This document shows positions 13,893 through 24,539 of a stretch of 64,000 nucleotides of DNA, piece after piece (positions within the stretch are counted from its first letter, which is position 1; each line of letters opens with the position of its first letter). Under the pieces are notes generated by a model, which ran no database searches, was not told the origin of the DNA, and saw only the letters and a program-made list of their open reading frames with translations. Made by a program: the position numbers and the translations under genes. Source of the DNA: Galdieria partita (lineage: Eukaryota; Rhodophyta; Bangiophyceae; Galdieriales; Galdieriaceae); assembly GCA_025991245.1 (NCBI GenBank), contig BQMJ01000017.1, positions 204,572 through 268,571 of the forward strand. The letters run 5' to 3'.

Positions 13893-15102
13893 ATGTTTTC
13901 ACTGAAAGCAGTTGTAAGTTTTTGGAGGAGTCACCGGAGGAAGATAGCAATATTTGCTCTTTTAGGGACAGCATTGTACAGCGCCTATCGTTTACGTAAA
14001 GCCTACAATAACCTAAAATTACAGTTGGATACGGGAGGTATTGAAGATAAGTTGGTTATACAGTTTCTTTAGTTTTCTTATCTATTGCTTAGCAGGAGTG
14101 TCACCCCTTCATAAAAAGTTTGAAACATGTCAGAAGACCATAGCGTTGACAGTCTTTTCGTTCTTACCTTTACTGAAATCCCGTTTATGGGAACTCACAC
14201 AAGTGGAAAATACAGTTCGTCAGTTGAAAGCAAGTGCAGCCCAAGTAGAGCAGACGAAGCAAGAGTTGTGGGAAAAACTGAAAGTAGAAACTTTTACCAG
14301 ATTTTTTTGTGGTGCTTACGTTTTGCCTCTCTTATTTATCGTGGTGACACTTAAAGTTTCTTTATTGGGGAGATATTTGACCGAAGAACTAAAAGTACCA
14401 TTCAATGAACGTCCTTGTACACAGTTTACGGACGATGAGATGGGCAAACTCTTTCAGGAGTTGCGAAATCTTCAATCAAGTTCAGCTATAGATAAGGGAA
14501 CACAGCAAGCATACTTGGATACAACTTGCACTTGTCTAGATAGCTTCATGGATATCTTTGTGGGTAGAGTTAAGAAGTCAGTAGAGGAAGTATTTGAGCA
14601 TATGAGTGTGACAGAAGCAATTGATGCAAACTTTTGGAATTCAGCAATTGTTGCAATTCGTGAAAGTATTGAAATGGTACCAACGAATGAAGAGAATTCG
14701 TATATTTTCACTGAGATTCCTCGTTTAATGGCGGAACAGGAGTTGCATATGATAGAGAGTAGCAACTTGGAAGCCAAAGGGCTCAACAAAGGCTCACTAA
14801 TTGCTCTTATGAATGAAACCGTAGACATTGCCGAAGGTGCAGATTTGCATGAGGTACTGATGGAAGTTGTAGAGATCGTTTTCGAAATCTTGAAGAAACA
14901 GGTTTCGTCCTATATTGAGACAAGCACAAAGATCACGTTAGCTCAGTTGTTACCCAAAATCCAATCCGTTGTATCGCAAATCTTCTTGGATTCCACTTCC
15001 AACTCGTATGTCCATGCTATCAGTGAACTTGACTGTGTAGAGAATTTTGCAGCCATAATTTTTCTGTCAGGAGAAAAACATGAGCCGCCGTCCGAGAGTT
15101 GA
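13893..15102 (+). CDS. PEX3: Peroxisomal biogenesis factor 3
   Basis: Peroxisomal membrane receptor that docks PEX19 for membrane-protein insertion. Two exons, 13893-14037 and 14093-15102, 384 residues (animal PEX3 about 370). The start is fixed by the canonical N-terminus FWRRHRRKIAIFALLGT: basic cluster, then the membrane anchor. YRLRKAYNNLKLQLDTG runs into the intron; after it, KKFETCQKTIALTVFSFLP is the conserved PEX3 core helix, followed by QELWEKLKVETFTRFFCG. The acceptor is a tandem TTAGCAG (14092 or 14095), giving GAGVS or GGVS. The last 23 bases overlap an upstream in-frame ATG of the SEC24 ORF. Confidence 0.93.
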
Positions 15103-15229
15103 GCAATTTTCTGTTTTCAAGTTTAGTTACAATAAAGACTGTTGCTGTAGAAAGAGTCGTTCCGCAAAAGGAATTATTTCAAATAGAATTTGTTGTTGGG
15201 CCTTGTACCACTCATTAGGCACGATTTTT

Positions 15230-18200
15230 ATGAGTGACAGGCAGAGTCAACTTGTTGGTTCAAACCAAGTTCCAAACGCGAATGTTTCAAGTTTCAGAAG
15301 ATACGCGGCGCAGAACCCGCCAGATTCTTCTAATGCTCAAGATTCTTGGGAAAACCGCGAAAGACCAGATCCACGTTTGTCGCAAGGGAGCTTGTTTCCT
15401 CAAGGTAATAGCGTCGCCTTGGAAGGAAGTAGGTCAAGTTTAGTACAAGACTTCCACGGGTTCCATGACTCTGCCAGAACTCACCCTGTGAACTCTGGAA
15501 CCAACTTCTCTACAACAGGACGCCCTTTTCCAGGGGGACAGGTCACACCCACTCCGAATCAAACGCATTTAGGGCAATATACGGGTACCCAAGCTAGAGT
15601 CACGCCACCGAATGTATCTTCAGAACCTATTACAACTTACAACAGCCCCTCGTCTCAAGTAAATCTACCATATATTTCTCGACTAAGACTGAGTAATGCC
15701 CAATATTCTGGAGCACAGCTGTGTTCAGGGGATACAGTTCCCAAGCCCAAAACTGGAAACTTAGTAGGTTCCGACGCTCAAAGTCAGTATACGGCTGAAG
15801 CAAAGACAGGAGTTCTTCAGAGACCTGGTTTAATCCCACGACCCGGAATACCACAGACGAGTTATCCCGCAGCTTCTCAACCAGGAGTCGCATTAGCAAC
15901 AGACACTCAACAGCTTCCTAGGCCTGATCTTTCGTCCTTTGGCATAGCTCTTAGAGTTAGAGAAGGAGACATAAGCGAAAACTATTTGGCGTCTCTAAAT
16001 AATGCTGTTAACACAAGGAATCAAACTGGATCTCAGAACCTTACATCTTCAGCAGAGAGTACGGTCAACGCAGCAGTAAATAATTTTCTTCCTGTAGCTT
16101 GCTCCGAGGAAGTTTTTAAGCCAGTTCATCCTAGTTTTATGAGAATATCTGTTGGCATGTTTCCAAATGCCCCAACTCTTCGAAGTAGGTTTCCTTTACC
16201 TGTAGGAGCTATTGTACAGCCTCTTGCAGAACCACCTGTTGGAGAGCAGAGTATTCCTGTGGTAAACTTTGGCAAAGCAGGAATTATTCGTTGCAGAAGA
16301 TGTCGGGCATACATTAATTATCTTTCCATGTTCGTGGATGGCGGCAGGAAGTTTCGTTGCAACTTTTGTGGATTTCTGTCGGACGTTCCTTCAGATTATT
16401 ATTGTCCTTTGGATAATTCAGGTAGAAGATTAGACGCAAACGAAAGGCCTGAACTTACATGTGGGAGTGTCGATTTTGTTGCGCCTTCTGAGTATATGGT
16501 TCGTCCTCCCATGCCTCCCACTTATTTATTTGTTATTGATGTTTCTGCTTCATCTGTTTCTTGTGGGGCTTTAAACTGTTTTATTTCAAGTATAAGACAG
16601 TCTTTGGATTTTTTATTGGGAGAGGACCGTACGAGAATCGGAATTATAACCTTTGACTCTACAGTACATTTTTATGGTTTAAAATCTTCGTCAGAGAATT
16701 TAAATGGGAAGTTGGATCCTATTATGGCTGTAGTATCTGATGTGGATGATGTTTTCTTACCTATTCCACATGGATGTTTAGTGAAGCTTCAAGAGTGCAG
16801 GGAATCACTCGAAATTCTTTTGGATAGGCTGGAAAACATGTTCGCAATATCAAAGGACGGTGGAGGTGCAGTTGGTCCTGCAGTGTCAGCTGGATTTTTA
16901 TTATTACAATCTTGTGGAGGACGACTGGTTCTTATGACTTCCAGTAGGCCTACTCTTGGTGTAGGAGCGCTTTCAAAAAGTGCTCTTGAAGGAGGAGAAC
17001 GCAGTAGCCCAAATATAGTTGGAACTGATAAGGAACGACAATATTTAGAACCAGACAACACCTTTTATAAGAAGACGGCAGTGAACATGTCGAGAGCCCA
17101 GATTTCATGTGACATTCTTTTATGTTCTGGTAGCAATATCCATTCTGAACTGGCAACGTTAACCCCACTTGCAAAGTATACTGGAGGTGAAATCCTTTAC
17201 TTGTCCAGATTTGAAGCATCAAAGGATTATATCGTATTAATACGTTCATTGCGAAGAATGGTGAGTCGTGAGACTGCATGGGAAGGAGTCATGCGTATCC
17301 GTTGTACTCGAAGTGTCAAATGTCACGGATTTCTTGGCCGTTTCTTCATGAGATCTACTGACTTGTTAACACTTCCAAATACCGACTCGGATAAGACCTA
17401 TGGAGTGGAATTTGTTCTTGAAGACAACGATATCAGAACTGAAGCCTTTGCAGCACAATGTGCTGTGTTATATACTGCCTCAGGAGGTGAAAGACGTGTT
17501 CGAATTCACACTATTGCGATCCCTGTGACAAGAAACATGGCAGACTTATTTTGCTACGCAGACATTGGATCTATGACGAACCTTATTATGAGAACATGCG
17601 CAGATGCTGTATTGAACAAGAATTTTGAAACTGTTCGTAAGGAGGTGACTGAATCCCTTGTTCAGGCCCTTGTAAAATATCAACAAGGAGGTTCTCAGTT
17701 GCAGTCCCAATATAGTGCGGTATCAAATCTGAATAGTCAATTAGTATTGCCACAGCCACTTCGTTTGCTTCCTCTATGTATTCAGGGTATTCTAAAGTCA
17801 CCACTTCTTTCCCGGGAGGCCAGTATAGCCGCATCTATGCTACTTGATGATAAGTCTTTTCTCCATTCGCTGGTTGATATTTTCTCTGTGGCGCTAAGTT
17901 CTGCTTATGTATATCCAAATATCGTTCCTTTGTTTCCACTAGATGAGGAATCCAATGCAAATCAGGTCGGCATGTCTCTACCTGGTGGTCCATTGTCAGT
18001 GAAACTACCAGAAGGCTTGCGTGCTTCTGCAGCTCACGTTCTTCATTCGCACAGAGTTGTTCTAATAGATGAAGGAATATCACTGTGGATTTGGTTTGGT
18101 TCTAGTGTGAAACCCTCTTTCGTGCAAGAACTCGTTGCAGAAACCAGTGAAGAAATTGCGTCGGTATTTGGGACTACTGGTTCTATATCACCACAATATA

Positions 18201-18451
18201 TTGCAAGAGCATTTCTCTGTACCGTAAAACCTGGATATACATCGTCTGCTTCACGTGCGAGAGCTGTAGTTCAGAGTATTTTAGCTTGCAGATTATCGTG
18301 GACCCCTGTACGAGTTGTCTTTCAAGGTGACCCATTGGAGGCAAGGATTTTGTCTCTTATGGTAGAGGACAGAACGGTTAACCAACCCAGTTATACTGAG
18401 TTCCTTTCATCCATACAACGTCAAGTACAATCACGTCTAACAAGTTCTTAG
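15230..18451 (+). CDS. SEC24: COPII coat cargo adaptor SEC24
   Basis: Inner-coat subunit of COPII vesicles that selects cargo at ER exit sites with SEC23. Single exon, 1073 residues from ATG 15230 (MSDRQSQLV). The same frame has an earlier ATG at 15080, inside the PEX3 coding end; a Cys-rich 50-residue extension there is unlike the family. Domain order: Pro/Gln/Ser-rich disordered ~300 residues; zinc finger with CRRC at about 355 and CNFC at about 378; trunk from PPTYLFVIDVSA at about 427; beta-sandwich and helical domains; C-terminal gelsolin-like domain around IDEGISLWIWFGSSV (about 945). Intronless, unlike nearly all neighbours. Confidence 0.96.
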   Translation: MSDRQSQLVGSNQVPNANVSSFRRYAAQNPPDSSNAQDSWENRERPDPRLSQGSLFPQGNSVALEGSRSSLVQDFHGFHDSARTHPVNSGTNFSTTGRPFPGGQVTPTPNQTHLGQYTGTQARVTPPNVSSEPITTYNSPSSQVNLPYISRLRLSNAQYSGAQLCSGDTVPKPKTGNLVGSDAQSQYTAEAKTGVLQRPGLIPRPGIPQTSYPAASQPGVALATDTQQLPRPDLSSFGIALRVREGDISENYLASLNNAVNTRNQTGSQNLTSSAESTVNAAVNNFLPVACSEEVFKPVHPSFMRISVGMFPNAPTLRSRFPLPVGAIVQPLAEPPVGEQSIPVVNFGKAGIIRCRRCRAYINYLSMFVDGGRKFRCNFCGFLSDVPSDYYCPLDNSGRRLDANERPELTCGSVDFVAPSEYMVRPPMPPTYLFVIDVSASSVSCGALNCFISSIRQSLDFLLGEDRTRIGIITFDSTVHFYGLKSSSENLNGKLDPIMAVVSDVDDVFLPIPHGCLVKLQECRESLEILLDRLENMFAISKDGGGAVGPAVSAGFLLLQSCGGRLVLMTSSRPTLGVGALSKSALEGGERSSPNIVGTDKERQYLEPDNTFYKKTAVNMSRAQISCDILLCSGSNIHSELATLTPLAKYTGGEILYLSRFEASKDYIVLIRSLRRMVSRETAWEGVMRIRCTRSVKCHGFLGRFFMRSTDLLTLPNTDSDKTYGVEFVLEDNDIRTEAFAAQCAVLYTASGGERRVRIHTIAIPVTRNMADLFCYADIGSMTNLIMRTCADAVLNKNFETVRKEVTESLVQALVKYQQGGSQLQSQYSAVSNLNSQLVLPQPLRLLPLCIQGILKSPLLSREASIAASMLLDDKSFLHSLVDIFSVALSSAYVYPNIVPLFPLDEESNANQVGMSLPGGPLSVKLPEGLRASAAHVLHSHRVVLIDEGISLWIWFGSSVKPSFVQELVAETSEEIASVFGTTGSISPQYIARAFLCTVKPGYTSSASRARAVVQSILACRLSWTPVRVVFQGDPLEARILSLMVEDRTVNQPSYTEFLSSIQRQVQSRLTSS

Positions 18452-18614
18452 AATACCACAGCATCACTTAATCTAAATTCTGTTTGTAGCCTCTCGGTGG
18501 GTTATGCAATCTGTTAAATTCTATGTGGTCTGGTGAAAGGAACAAAAGTGGCTCAGGATAGAGTTCTGCCCAGTAAAATACAATATTATTTTCGTGTCGT
18601 TCTGTAGAGAGTTT

Positions 18615-19451
18615 ATGGAAGTTTCTTCTGCTAGTTTTGTGGAGGAACGACAGCCTCTAGACAGGAAGTCAACCTTTCGTGAAGCAGCTCGACACGCTCA
18701 AGAAAGAATTGTTGTAGAAAATTTTTTTCAGGAACTAAGAAGCAACCTTGCTGCTTTTACTGCAAACAATGATCTCTTAAGAAAAACCTTGGCAAATCAA
18801 GACTCTCTCTGGAGCTTGCAACGTCTTGATTCTATTCAGTCCCAAAATGTCGAACTTACTCGCTGTATCAAGTCAATCTACGTGTCGTTATCGTGTAGAA
18901 TGACTTATGGACATATTTATATAGTTTTGAAGGATGCAAACAAGGATGTTAGCCGAGCCATGAGGAATTTTCGAAGTCTTTTAGTAGAACTTATTACACG
19001 GTTGCAAGACGAAATCAACAGGGAAGAGCGTTTCCTAGAAAGTTCTGCCTGCACGATTAGTATGACAGACGAAGATAAAGGGCTTTGTTTTATGGAAGAA
19101 GATGCCAGCGCCTTGTTTGATAACCAGTGTTCTTGTCTTATACCTTCAGAGGAGTGTGGCGACAATTTTCCAAACGCAGAAACTGTGTCGGAAAGTCGAA
19201 GAAAGATTCTTTTCAATTTCTTACAAAGTGTTGAGTCAAACTTAACAAATGTCGAAGAATTCTTGTTGGAACTCGACAGGAAAAATATGGGCTCTTTTCA
19301 TACAAAAATGAAATGGTCACGGGTTAGTTGTCAGTTTAGTTGGAAGTGAACGCTAAGAGTATTTTCTTAGATTGCACGTTGTATAATTTCAGTTTCTTTG
19401 ATTTTCGTGATTATAGTGTCTGCAGGGCTAATAGTTTTTCGTCCTCTGTAG
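18615..19451 (+). CDS. Unrecognised tail-anchored coiled-coil protein
   Basis: I do not recognise the family. Best model: exons 18615-18864, 18925-19322 and 19371-19451, 242 residues. The protein is helical and charged throughout, with likely coiled coils around ENFFQELRSNLAAFTANN and KILFNFLQSVESNL. Exon 3 encodes a single C-terminal hydrophobic helix, IISVSLIFVIIVSAGLIV, followed by FRPL and the stop: a tail anchor. The 60-nt intron 18865-18924 is open in frame; its removal joins NVELTRF to LKDANKD and keeps the helix continuous, so I favour splicing. The layout recalls SNAREs and other tail-anchored trafficking proteins, but I see no SNARE motif. Confidence 0.6.
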
Positions 19452-19742
19452 TTTTTTCCAGTGTTCAAAGGCTCTTGAGTTTTTTATTTATTTCCTTCAA
19501 AACTAGCAGAGCTGGAGAAGTTCATCAACTCTCCTCACTTCCAACATATGCCAAGGTATTGTACAAATAGTATTCAATACAAATAAAATAGCAAAAGTAC
19601 AGTAACATTTTATATGTACTTGGAAATGTTTTACTTTGTGTTTCCTGCATTAACATCTTATTGTTTTCAACATAAAGTCTTCATCGTGATGAAAAAATCA
19701 AGGTTACTTCATAGCTTAAAACAAAATGATTTCTACATATTA

Positions 19743-20401
19743 TCAAGCACGCGAGGCTGCTCTCATAGCAGCACGTTCGGCCTCCAGTTGTTCTTCTTGT
19801 TCTCTTGCTTCTTCTTGCATTCTCCTATACTTATCAGGAAAAAAGATTCGTATAAAGAAGTTTACAGGCATACAAAGAACCCAAGCTATGATACTCAGCA
19901 AGAAAACAATAATTAACACGGGAATAAGTAAGATGAGCAAACCTATTAGGACTATCCAGCTCACGCCTCTTATTCTTAACAACCGGTCCAGCCACGCCGG
20001 CAGTTGAACCTGTCCTTGCCTTGCTTCCCATTCTGCGTAACTTTCTACGTGTTCTCCATTTTGGGTATTCGTATCAGTCATGTAAGCATCATAGAGCCTC
20101 TTCTTGATTGGCGACGTTAGAGTATCATATGCCAAAGCCACCGTTTTCATTGCATCCTCGGCGCCAGGTTCCTTACACTTATCAGGGTGAAGAATTCTGG
20201 CGAGCTTATAATAGTTTCTCTTCATATCTGTTTCTGAGGAGTTTGGTGTGACATGCAAGACAACATAATCTATATCAAAAGTGAGTTTAAACCGGTGACT
20301 AGTTCTGGACGCTTACAGTTGGGGGCCGTATTTATTCTGTTTATCTCTGTTTTCGCGTCTTGAGGCCAACCTGCTTCATCTTCACTTCCGGCGGAATCCA
20401 T
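19743..20401 (-). CDS. J-domain (DnaJ/HSP40) membrane protein
   Basis: Type III J-protein, a likely ER-membrane HSP70 co-chaperone. Two exons, complement(20401-20317, 20269-19743), 203 residues. An acidic 28-residue N-terminus is followed by the J domain, YYVVLHVTPNSS to about residue 95, with the essential HPD in ARILHPDKCK. The Tyr codon of YYVV is spliced. After the J domain come QLPAWLDRLLRIRG, a long hydrophobic stretch around WIVLIGLLILLIPVLIIVFL (one or two helices) and a Glu/Ala-rich C-terminal helix facing the cytosol. DNAJB12/14-like topology is possible, but the family is not certain. Confidence 0.85.
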
Positions 20402-20688
20402 TCAAAGTTCGGCACTAGTAGTATTACTAAGCATACAAACTACGCGTCCAAAAATTGTGATCGAATGAATTTGAAAACCGGTCAGACAACAACTCAAGGA
20501 CTAAATAGGTAACTTGTGTAACTTCGACGAACAATATTTAAGGTGGATTAATTTTAATCACAATATTATAGCAAAAGTTACAGTAAAAAAGTTTTCGGGA
20601 AAAGGTACCGCCATCTGAAGTTTCTGAAGCAGACAACCATGAGTAACTGTTTAGCCAAGAGCTCTTTTACCGCTTTTTTGGATGCGCA

Positions 20689-21237
20689 CTAATCCCATCG
20701 TTCTTCGTCCAAGTGTGAACTTTCAATTGAATGTACAGCCCTCCACAAAGCAACTCCACTACGCAAGTCTTTCGAATTCGCATCTTCAGTCTCAGATTTG
20801 GTATTCTCCTCTTCTTGCTTCAACTTCTCACGGACTATTGATAATACAGAATCTTGGGTCCTCTTCTCCAGTGCTTCTAGTTTCCTCTCCACTTTTCTCT
20901 TCAAGTCCAAGTTACTCACTTGTGGTATGAGAAGGCTCTACAACGAGATGAGAAAGTGAACAACAGTCGTATGCTGAACTTACGACATTATCCTTTCTTT
21001 TGCTTTCAAACTCCTTGATTTCTTGCTGCGCGTCGTCAGCTTGTTCCTTAGTGACTTTCAATACTATTTCGTCAGGATCAACAAATTTTCGTAGAACTAA
21101 GTCGAAAGTTGGTTAGTAACCCCGAAAAAATTCGTGCAGGTACCTTTTTTAAGTTCTTCGTCTTTCGACACATAGTTTCGAAACCGAAGTTGAGCATACG
21201 TAGTTGAACTTTCTTCTATGGACATGGCAACCACCAT
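20689..21237 (-). CDS. CCDC12: CCDC12/Cwf18 spliceosomal coiled-coil protein
   Basis: Small Prp19/NineTeen-associated splicing factor. Three exons, complement(21237-21144, 21096-20984, 20937-20689), 151 residues; ATG 21225 is an alternative start. Family signatures: LRFRNYVSKDEELKK near the N-terminus and, after a variable linker, LDLKRKVERKLEALEKRTQ followed by REKLKQEEE, matching the conserved D-LKRD-KKLEKL-KRT block of Cwf18. Confidence 0.88.
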
Positions 21238-21492
21238 CAAACACCACAATCTTCTTCCGACAAGGTCCTTTTATGGATTTCCAAACCTAAATACTTATCC
21301 AAGTAACAAGCAGAATCAAAAGGTGATTTTATTTAGGTTTTCTTCAGCATATCTGCTGTGAAAACTATTCAAAAGCTGCACCTTCATGTTTCTAAAAAGA
21401 ATACTTGACAATAACGAAAAGGTAAAATTCGATGATGGAAAAAGTCTACGTGTTACAACATTGTACATTACAGTTACACCTCTTCACAATAG

Positions 21493-22402
21493 CTAGTTTG
21501 CTTCCTTTTTTGGATATGGCGCAAACTGCCGTAAAAGTGGGAAATTTTGCACTTCACCAAGAGGGACTACTGTCCTTCGAAAATTCTCATTGATAAATAT
21601 TGCTGCTGACATGTACCTTGTTCATTCCTTAGTGTTATTCAACCTCTAGACACAAAACCACAGTGTACTTACCAACCAGCAGAAGCAAGCATAATCCCAG
21701 TAATTCCTCCTGGAATACTGGATATAACTCCTAAATTTGCAAGCGAAAGCAAAATAAGCGTCGTTTCTAGCAAACTGGTAACTGTTATTAATGCCAAGCT
21801 GTGTGCAAATGAACCAATCCAAAGGTAAAGAGAGAAAATTGTGTAACTAACTAACAGGATTCCTAACACACGATTGGACTCTTCTTCTGTAAATATCAAG
21901 ACGTTCTCCTTTTGCAACGTAATTAGAGTAGAGACAGCTAACCAAAACGCTCCATATGAAGTTAAGGCAACAAACCCAAACGAATTCCTTGTAACAAAAC
22001 ACATGAGACCAGCGATGAACTGGGTGACTCCTCCATAAAAGAAACCTGGACCGATGACGCCACTTGCTATAGAGTCAGGTAACAACTTTGCGTTGAAGAC
22101 ACTCAAAATAAAGGTTGTAGAACTGAATCCAGCAAGGCCAAGAGAGGTTGGATCAGGAAACGGAAAGTTCTTTGGTGTACCTTCTGTTGCGTTCATATTT
22201 GCCCATCTGAAAAACTTCCTCTCAATGTCCTTCTCCACCAGTTCCTCGATAGAATTCCGAACATTATCCGTTGATATGTGAGTAGTATCTAGAACAACAA
22301 TATGAATACTTTGTCAAGTACGACCAAAAAACCTCTCGGTGTCCTACCGTTATCAGTGTTGTTGTTAACGTTGCCAGCCAAATCCATTGTTGTTACACCC
22401 AT
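21493..22402 (-). CDS. Acetate uptake transporter family (GPR1/FUN34/SatP) protein
   Basis: Six-helix membrane protein of the AceTr family, which moves acetate/succinate or ammonium with protons. Three exons, complement(22402-22348, 22288-21673, 21616-21493), 264 residues. A soluble ~60-residue N-terminus leads to the family entry motif, here FPFPDPTSLGLAGFSSTTF (usually NPAPLGL, so the first Asn is replaced). GPGFFYGGVTQFIAGL is helix 2 and TSYGAFWLA is the conserved helix 3. SAGWYMSAA, spliced together, is the helix 6 motif. Substrate not determinable. Confidence 0.85.
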
Positions 22403-22971
22403 TCCAAACGCTCTCTCTTCTATTGAGAAATCTGACTATCGTTGTGCAAGACAAATGCAAACTACGATTCTACAAAGTTGGTTCGAATCGTTATATCTCT
22501 CATTGCTTTGACTTTTTGAATGGCTGAAGATTACGTGGACGGTCCTGACTTTGTCCTATTCTGAACATAGTCCAAGACTAAGGTTGATATAAGGCGTTCC
22601 TATTCCAAATAAAGTTTCTGGGTAAGTAAAGAATTGAGGAACATATATCCTATATACGTTATCTTGTGACTTACCAAAACGTTGTTGTCAATTTGCTTCT
22701 ACCCGAACATTTGTTTCTCGTGACAATACTGCAGTACTTTAAGCTCCCTCTATAAGCTAACGGAGTCCAAACTTGCAACTCATTGGGTGTCTATCTAGCT
22801 TTTCATATGTTAATTGACCTTTGCAAGAATAAAGAAAATATTCCAATTCAGGCCAAACTGACGCTTATGGTGCAGTTAAACATAGAAGCAATAATAGGAT
22901 GACTTGGGTCGCGATAGCTCAAGTAGTTTCAGTTCGAATAGCTGAGTCACTGAGTTTGATTCGATATAGTC
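22403..22971. other. Intergenic region
   Basis: About 570 bases upstream of the acetate-transporter gene. A tRNA-like TTCGAATC occurs near 22485, but no D-arm box or cloverleaf can be drawn. Nothing else supported. Confidence 0.45.
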
Positions 22972-23396
22972 TTAACGTATATGTTCTTTCCGCGGTAGGT
23001 CAATCTTGAAATAGAAAGTGTATTTGCTAATCTGTTTGCGTGATGTGAAGTAGAAGGGACTCGAAACCTTGCATTTTACAATAGAAACTTGTTGTAAAGG
23101 AAATAGAAATACTTCTTGACACGTTGGAGCAGAATATGCAAATTGTAAAAGTTTGACATCTACAAGAATCTCCACTGGTTCCTATTTGAGTGCACTCTTA
23201 AGGTATGATTGGCTTATGTTTCAACTGACATTTTTGCAAATATGTGTTCACGAGTGTACAAATTCGCGTTGTGCTTTGTCATGAAGGTAGTTGCTCTCAT
23301 ACAAACACATTGCACGAATTTCGACAAAACATCTTTCCACATTTGATAACTCTTCGAAACATAGAACTTCTCACATGATCCATATCCCTCATTCAT
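22972..23396 (-). CDS. Small hypothetical protein, two exons
   Basis: Candidate gene, family not recognised. From ATG 23396, exons complement(23396-23226, 23181-22972) joined over a 44-nt intron (donor GTTGAA, acceptor AAATAG, phase 0) give 126 residues. The joined frame stays open over both exons with mixed, Cys-containing sequence (YQMWKDVLSKFVQCVCMRA; KLLQFAYSAPTCQEVFLF). The open frame extends upstream into the 3' end of the PNP oxidase gene, with a hydrophobic signal-like stretch but no ATG. It could be a real short gene or chance. Confidence 0.35.
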
Positions 23397-23466
23397 AGAA
23401 ACCAAAACTACTGGACAACTACGAAAAGCTACAAGAATCCCAAGAAAAAACAATAGCCTCAAGTTC

Positions 23467-24418
23467 TCAGGGCTGTAGTCGATAACGTTGCCATAAACTG
23501 TTCTTCAGGCTACTTTCTGACGACCAATCTATTTCTCGAACATACTTTATACGGTCGTGCAGCCTGTCCCTCATACCTTTCCAAAATTCGATCGAGTCAG
23601 GAACAAGTCTATAGCCACCCCAAGTATCAGGTCTTGGTATCTGTTGCGAGCAAGTTCCATCTGCCTGCAAACCATAGCGTCTAGCCAACTCTTCAAATTT
23701 CGTTTCAAGCTCAGATCTACTAGATATTGGTTTACTTTGTTCGGAAAGTATGGCAGCGAGTCTACTCTTTGCAGGTCTACTTACAAAGTAACTATCCGAT
23801 TCAGAAGAAGAAACCTTCAACAACATGTTCTCTTATTATACAGTGAAGTTCAAATCAAGTTGTCTGTACCTTGAATACTCTTCCCTCCACCCGAACAGAC
23901 CTCTCCAAGTCTCCCCACCAAAAGGTTAACGCTGCAAAAGGATTCCTTTCAAGTTGTTGGGCCTTTCGACTGGTATAATTTGTGTACCACACGAAACCTC
24001 TGTCATCAAAACCCTTCAACAACACGTATCTGTTACTAGGTCTATGATATTGGTCCACTGTTGCCAAACACATGGCGTTTGGTTCCTTTACTTGTGCAGC
24101 TACTGCTTCCTCCAACCATTTCCTAAAAAGAACAAAAGGGTTGTCTGTTAGAGTTGACTCGTCAAGACCGGTGGACGAATATTCTTCTCTCAAACTGGCT
24201 ATCGTAGGAGGTGCATTGGACATCCTTTCAGGGTTACTACTGCTATGCATGCGTAGGTCAACAGACAAAAATCTTTGCTTTCGAAACTGGAAGTATGAAA
24301 GCTTTGGGGATACAGAGGCACTTTTCCGTAAATCCAAGGTGTTGCTTTTACGTAACTCAATTGTTCTGCCTTGCCAACTAGATGCCAACCAGCATTGAAC
24401 TGTCCAACATCCTCTCAT
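23467..24418 (-). CDS. PNPO (pdxH): Pyridoxamine/pyridoxine 5'-phosphate oxidase, organelle-targeted
   Basis: FMN-dependent enzyme making pyridoxal 5'-phosphate from PNP or PMP, the last salvage step of vitamin B6. Two exons, complement(24418-23870, 23814-23467), 298 residues. Residues 1 to about 75 look like a transit peptide (MRGCWTVQCWLASSW, Arg/Ser-rich). The enzyme begins at SLREEYSSTGLDE. PNAMCLATVD, NRYVLLKGFDDRGFVWYTNY and KAQQLERNPFAALTFWW line the FMN/PLP site; the C-terminus has SRPAKSRLAAILSEQS, PDTWGGYRLVP and FWKGMRDRLHDR, all diagnostic. Unlike the plant PDX3 enzyme, no NAD(P)HX-epimerase domain is fused upstream. The frame stays open upstream to an acceptor at 24524, compatible with splicing from the preceding gene. 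Confidence 0.93.
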
Positions 24419-24539
24419 TTGGATCGGATCGACTGCAAATAAACTGCAAGTTGATCCAACGGCCAAAAATGTTGTGGATATGGAAGCGTCAAAGCCAACA
24501 TCAACAGCATCATTAACTAGATCCTGTAAGTTACTATAC

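Noticed and set aside
22470-22510. tRNA gene suggested by a GGTTCGAATC box B-like motif
   Set aside because: No matching box A, no D or anticodon arm and no acceptor stem can be formed around it.
24419-24523. NAD(P)HX-epimerase fusion to PNP oxidase as in plants
   Set aside because: The upstream frame has no YjeF_N motifs; the neighbour is an EGY-like membrane protein.
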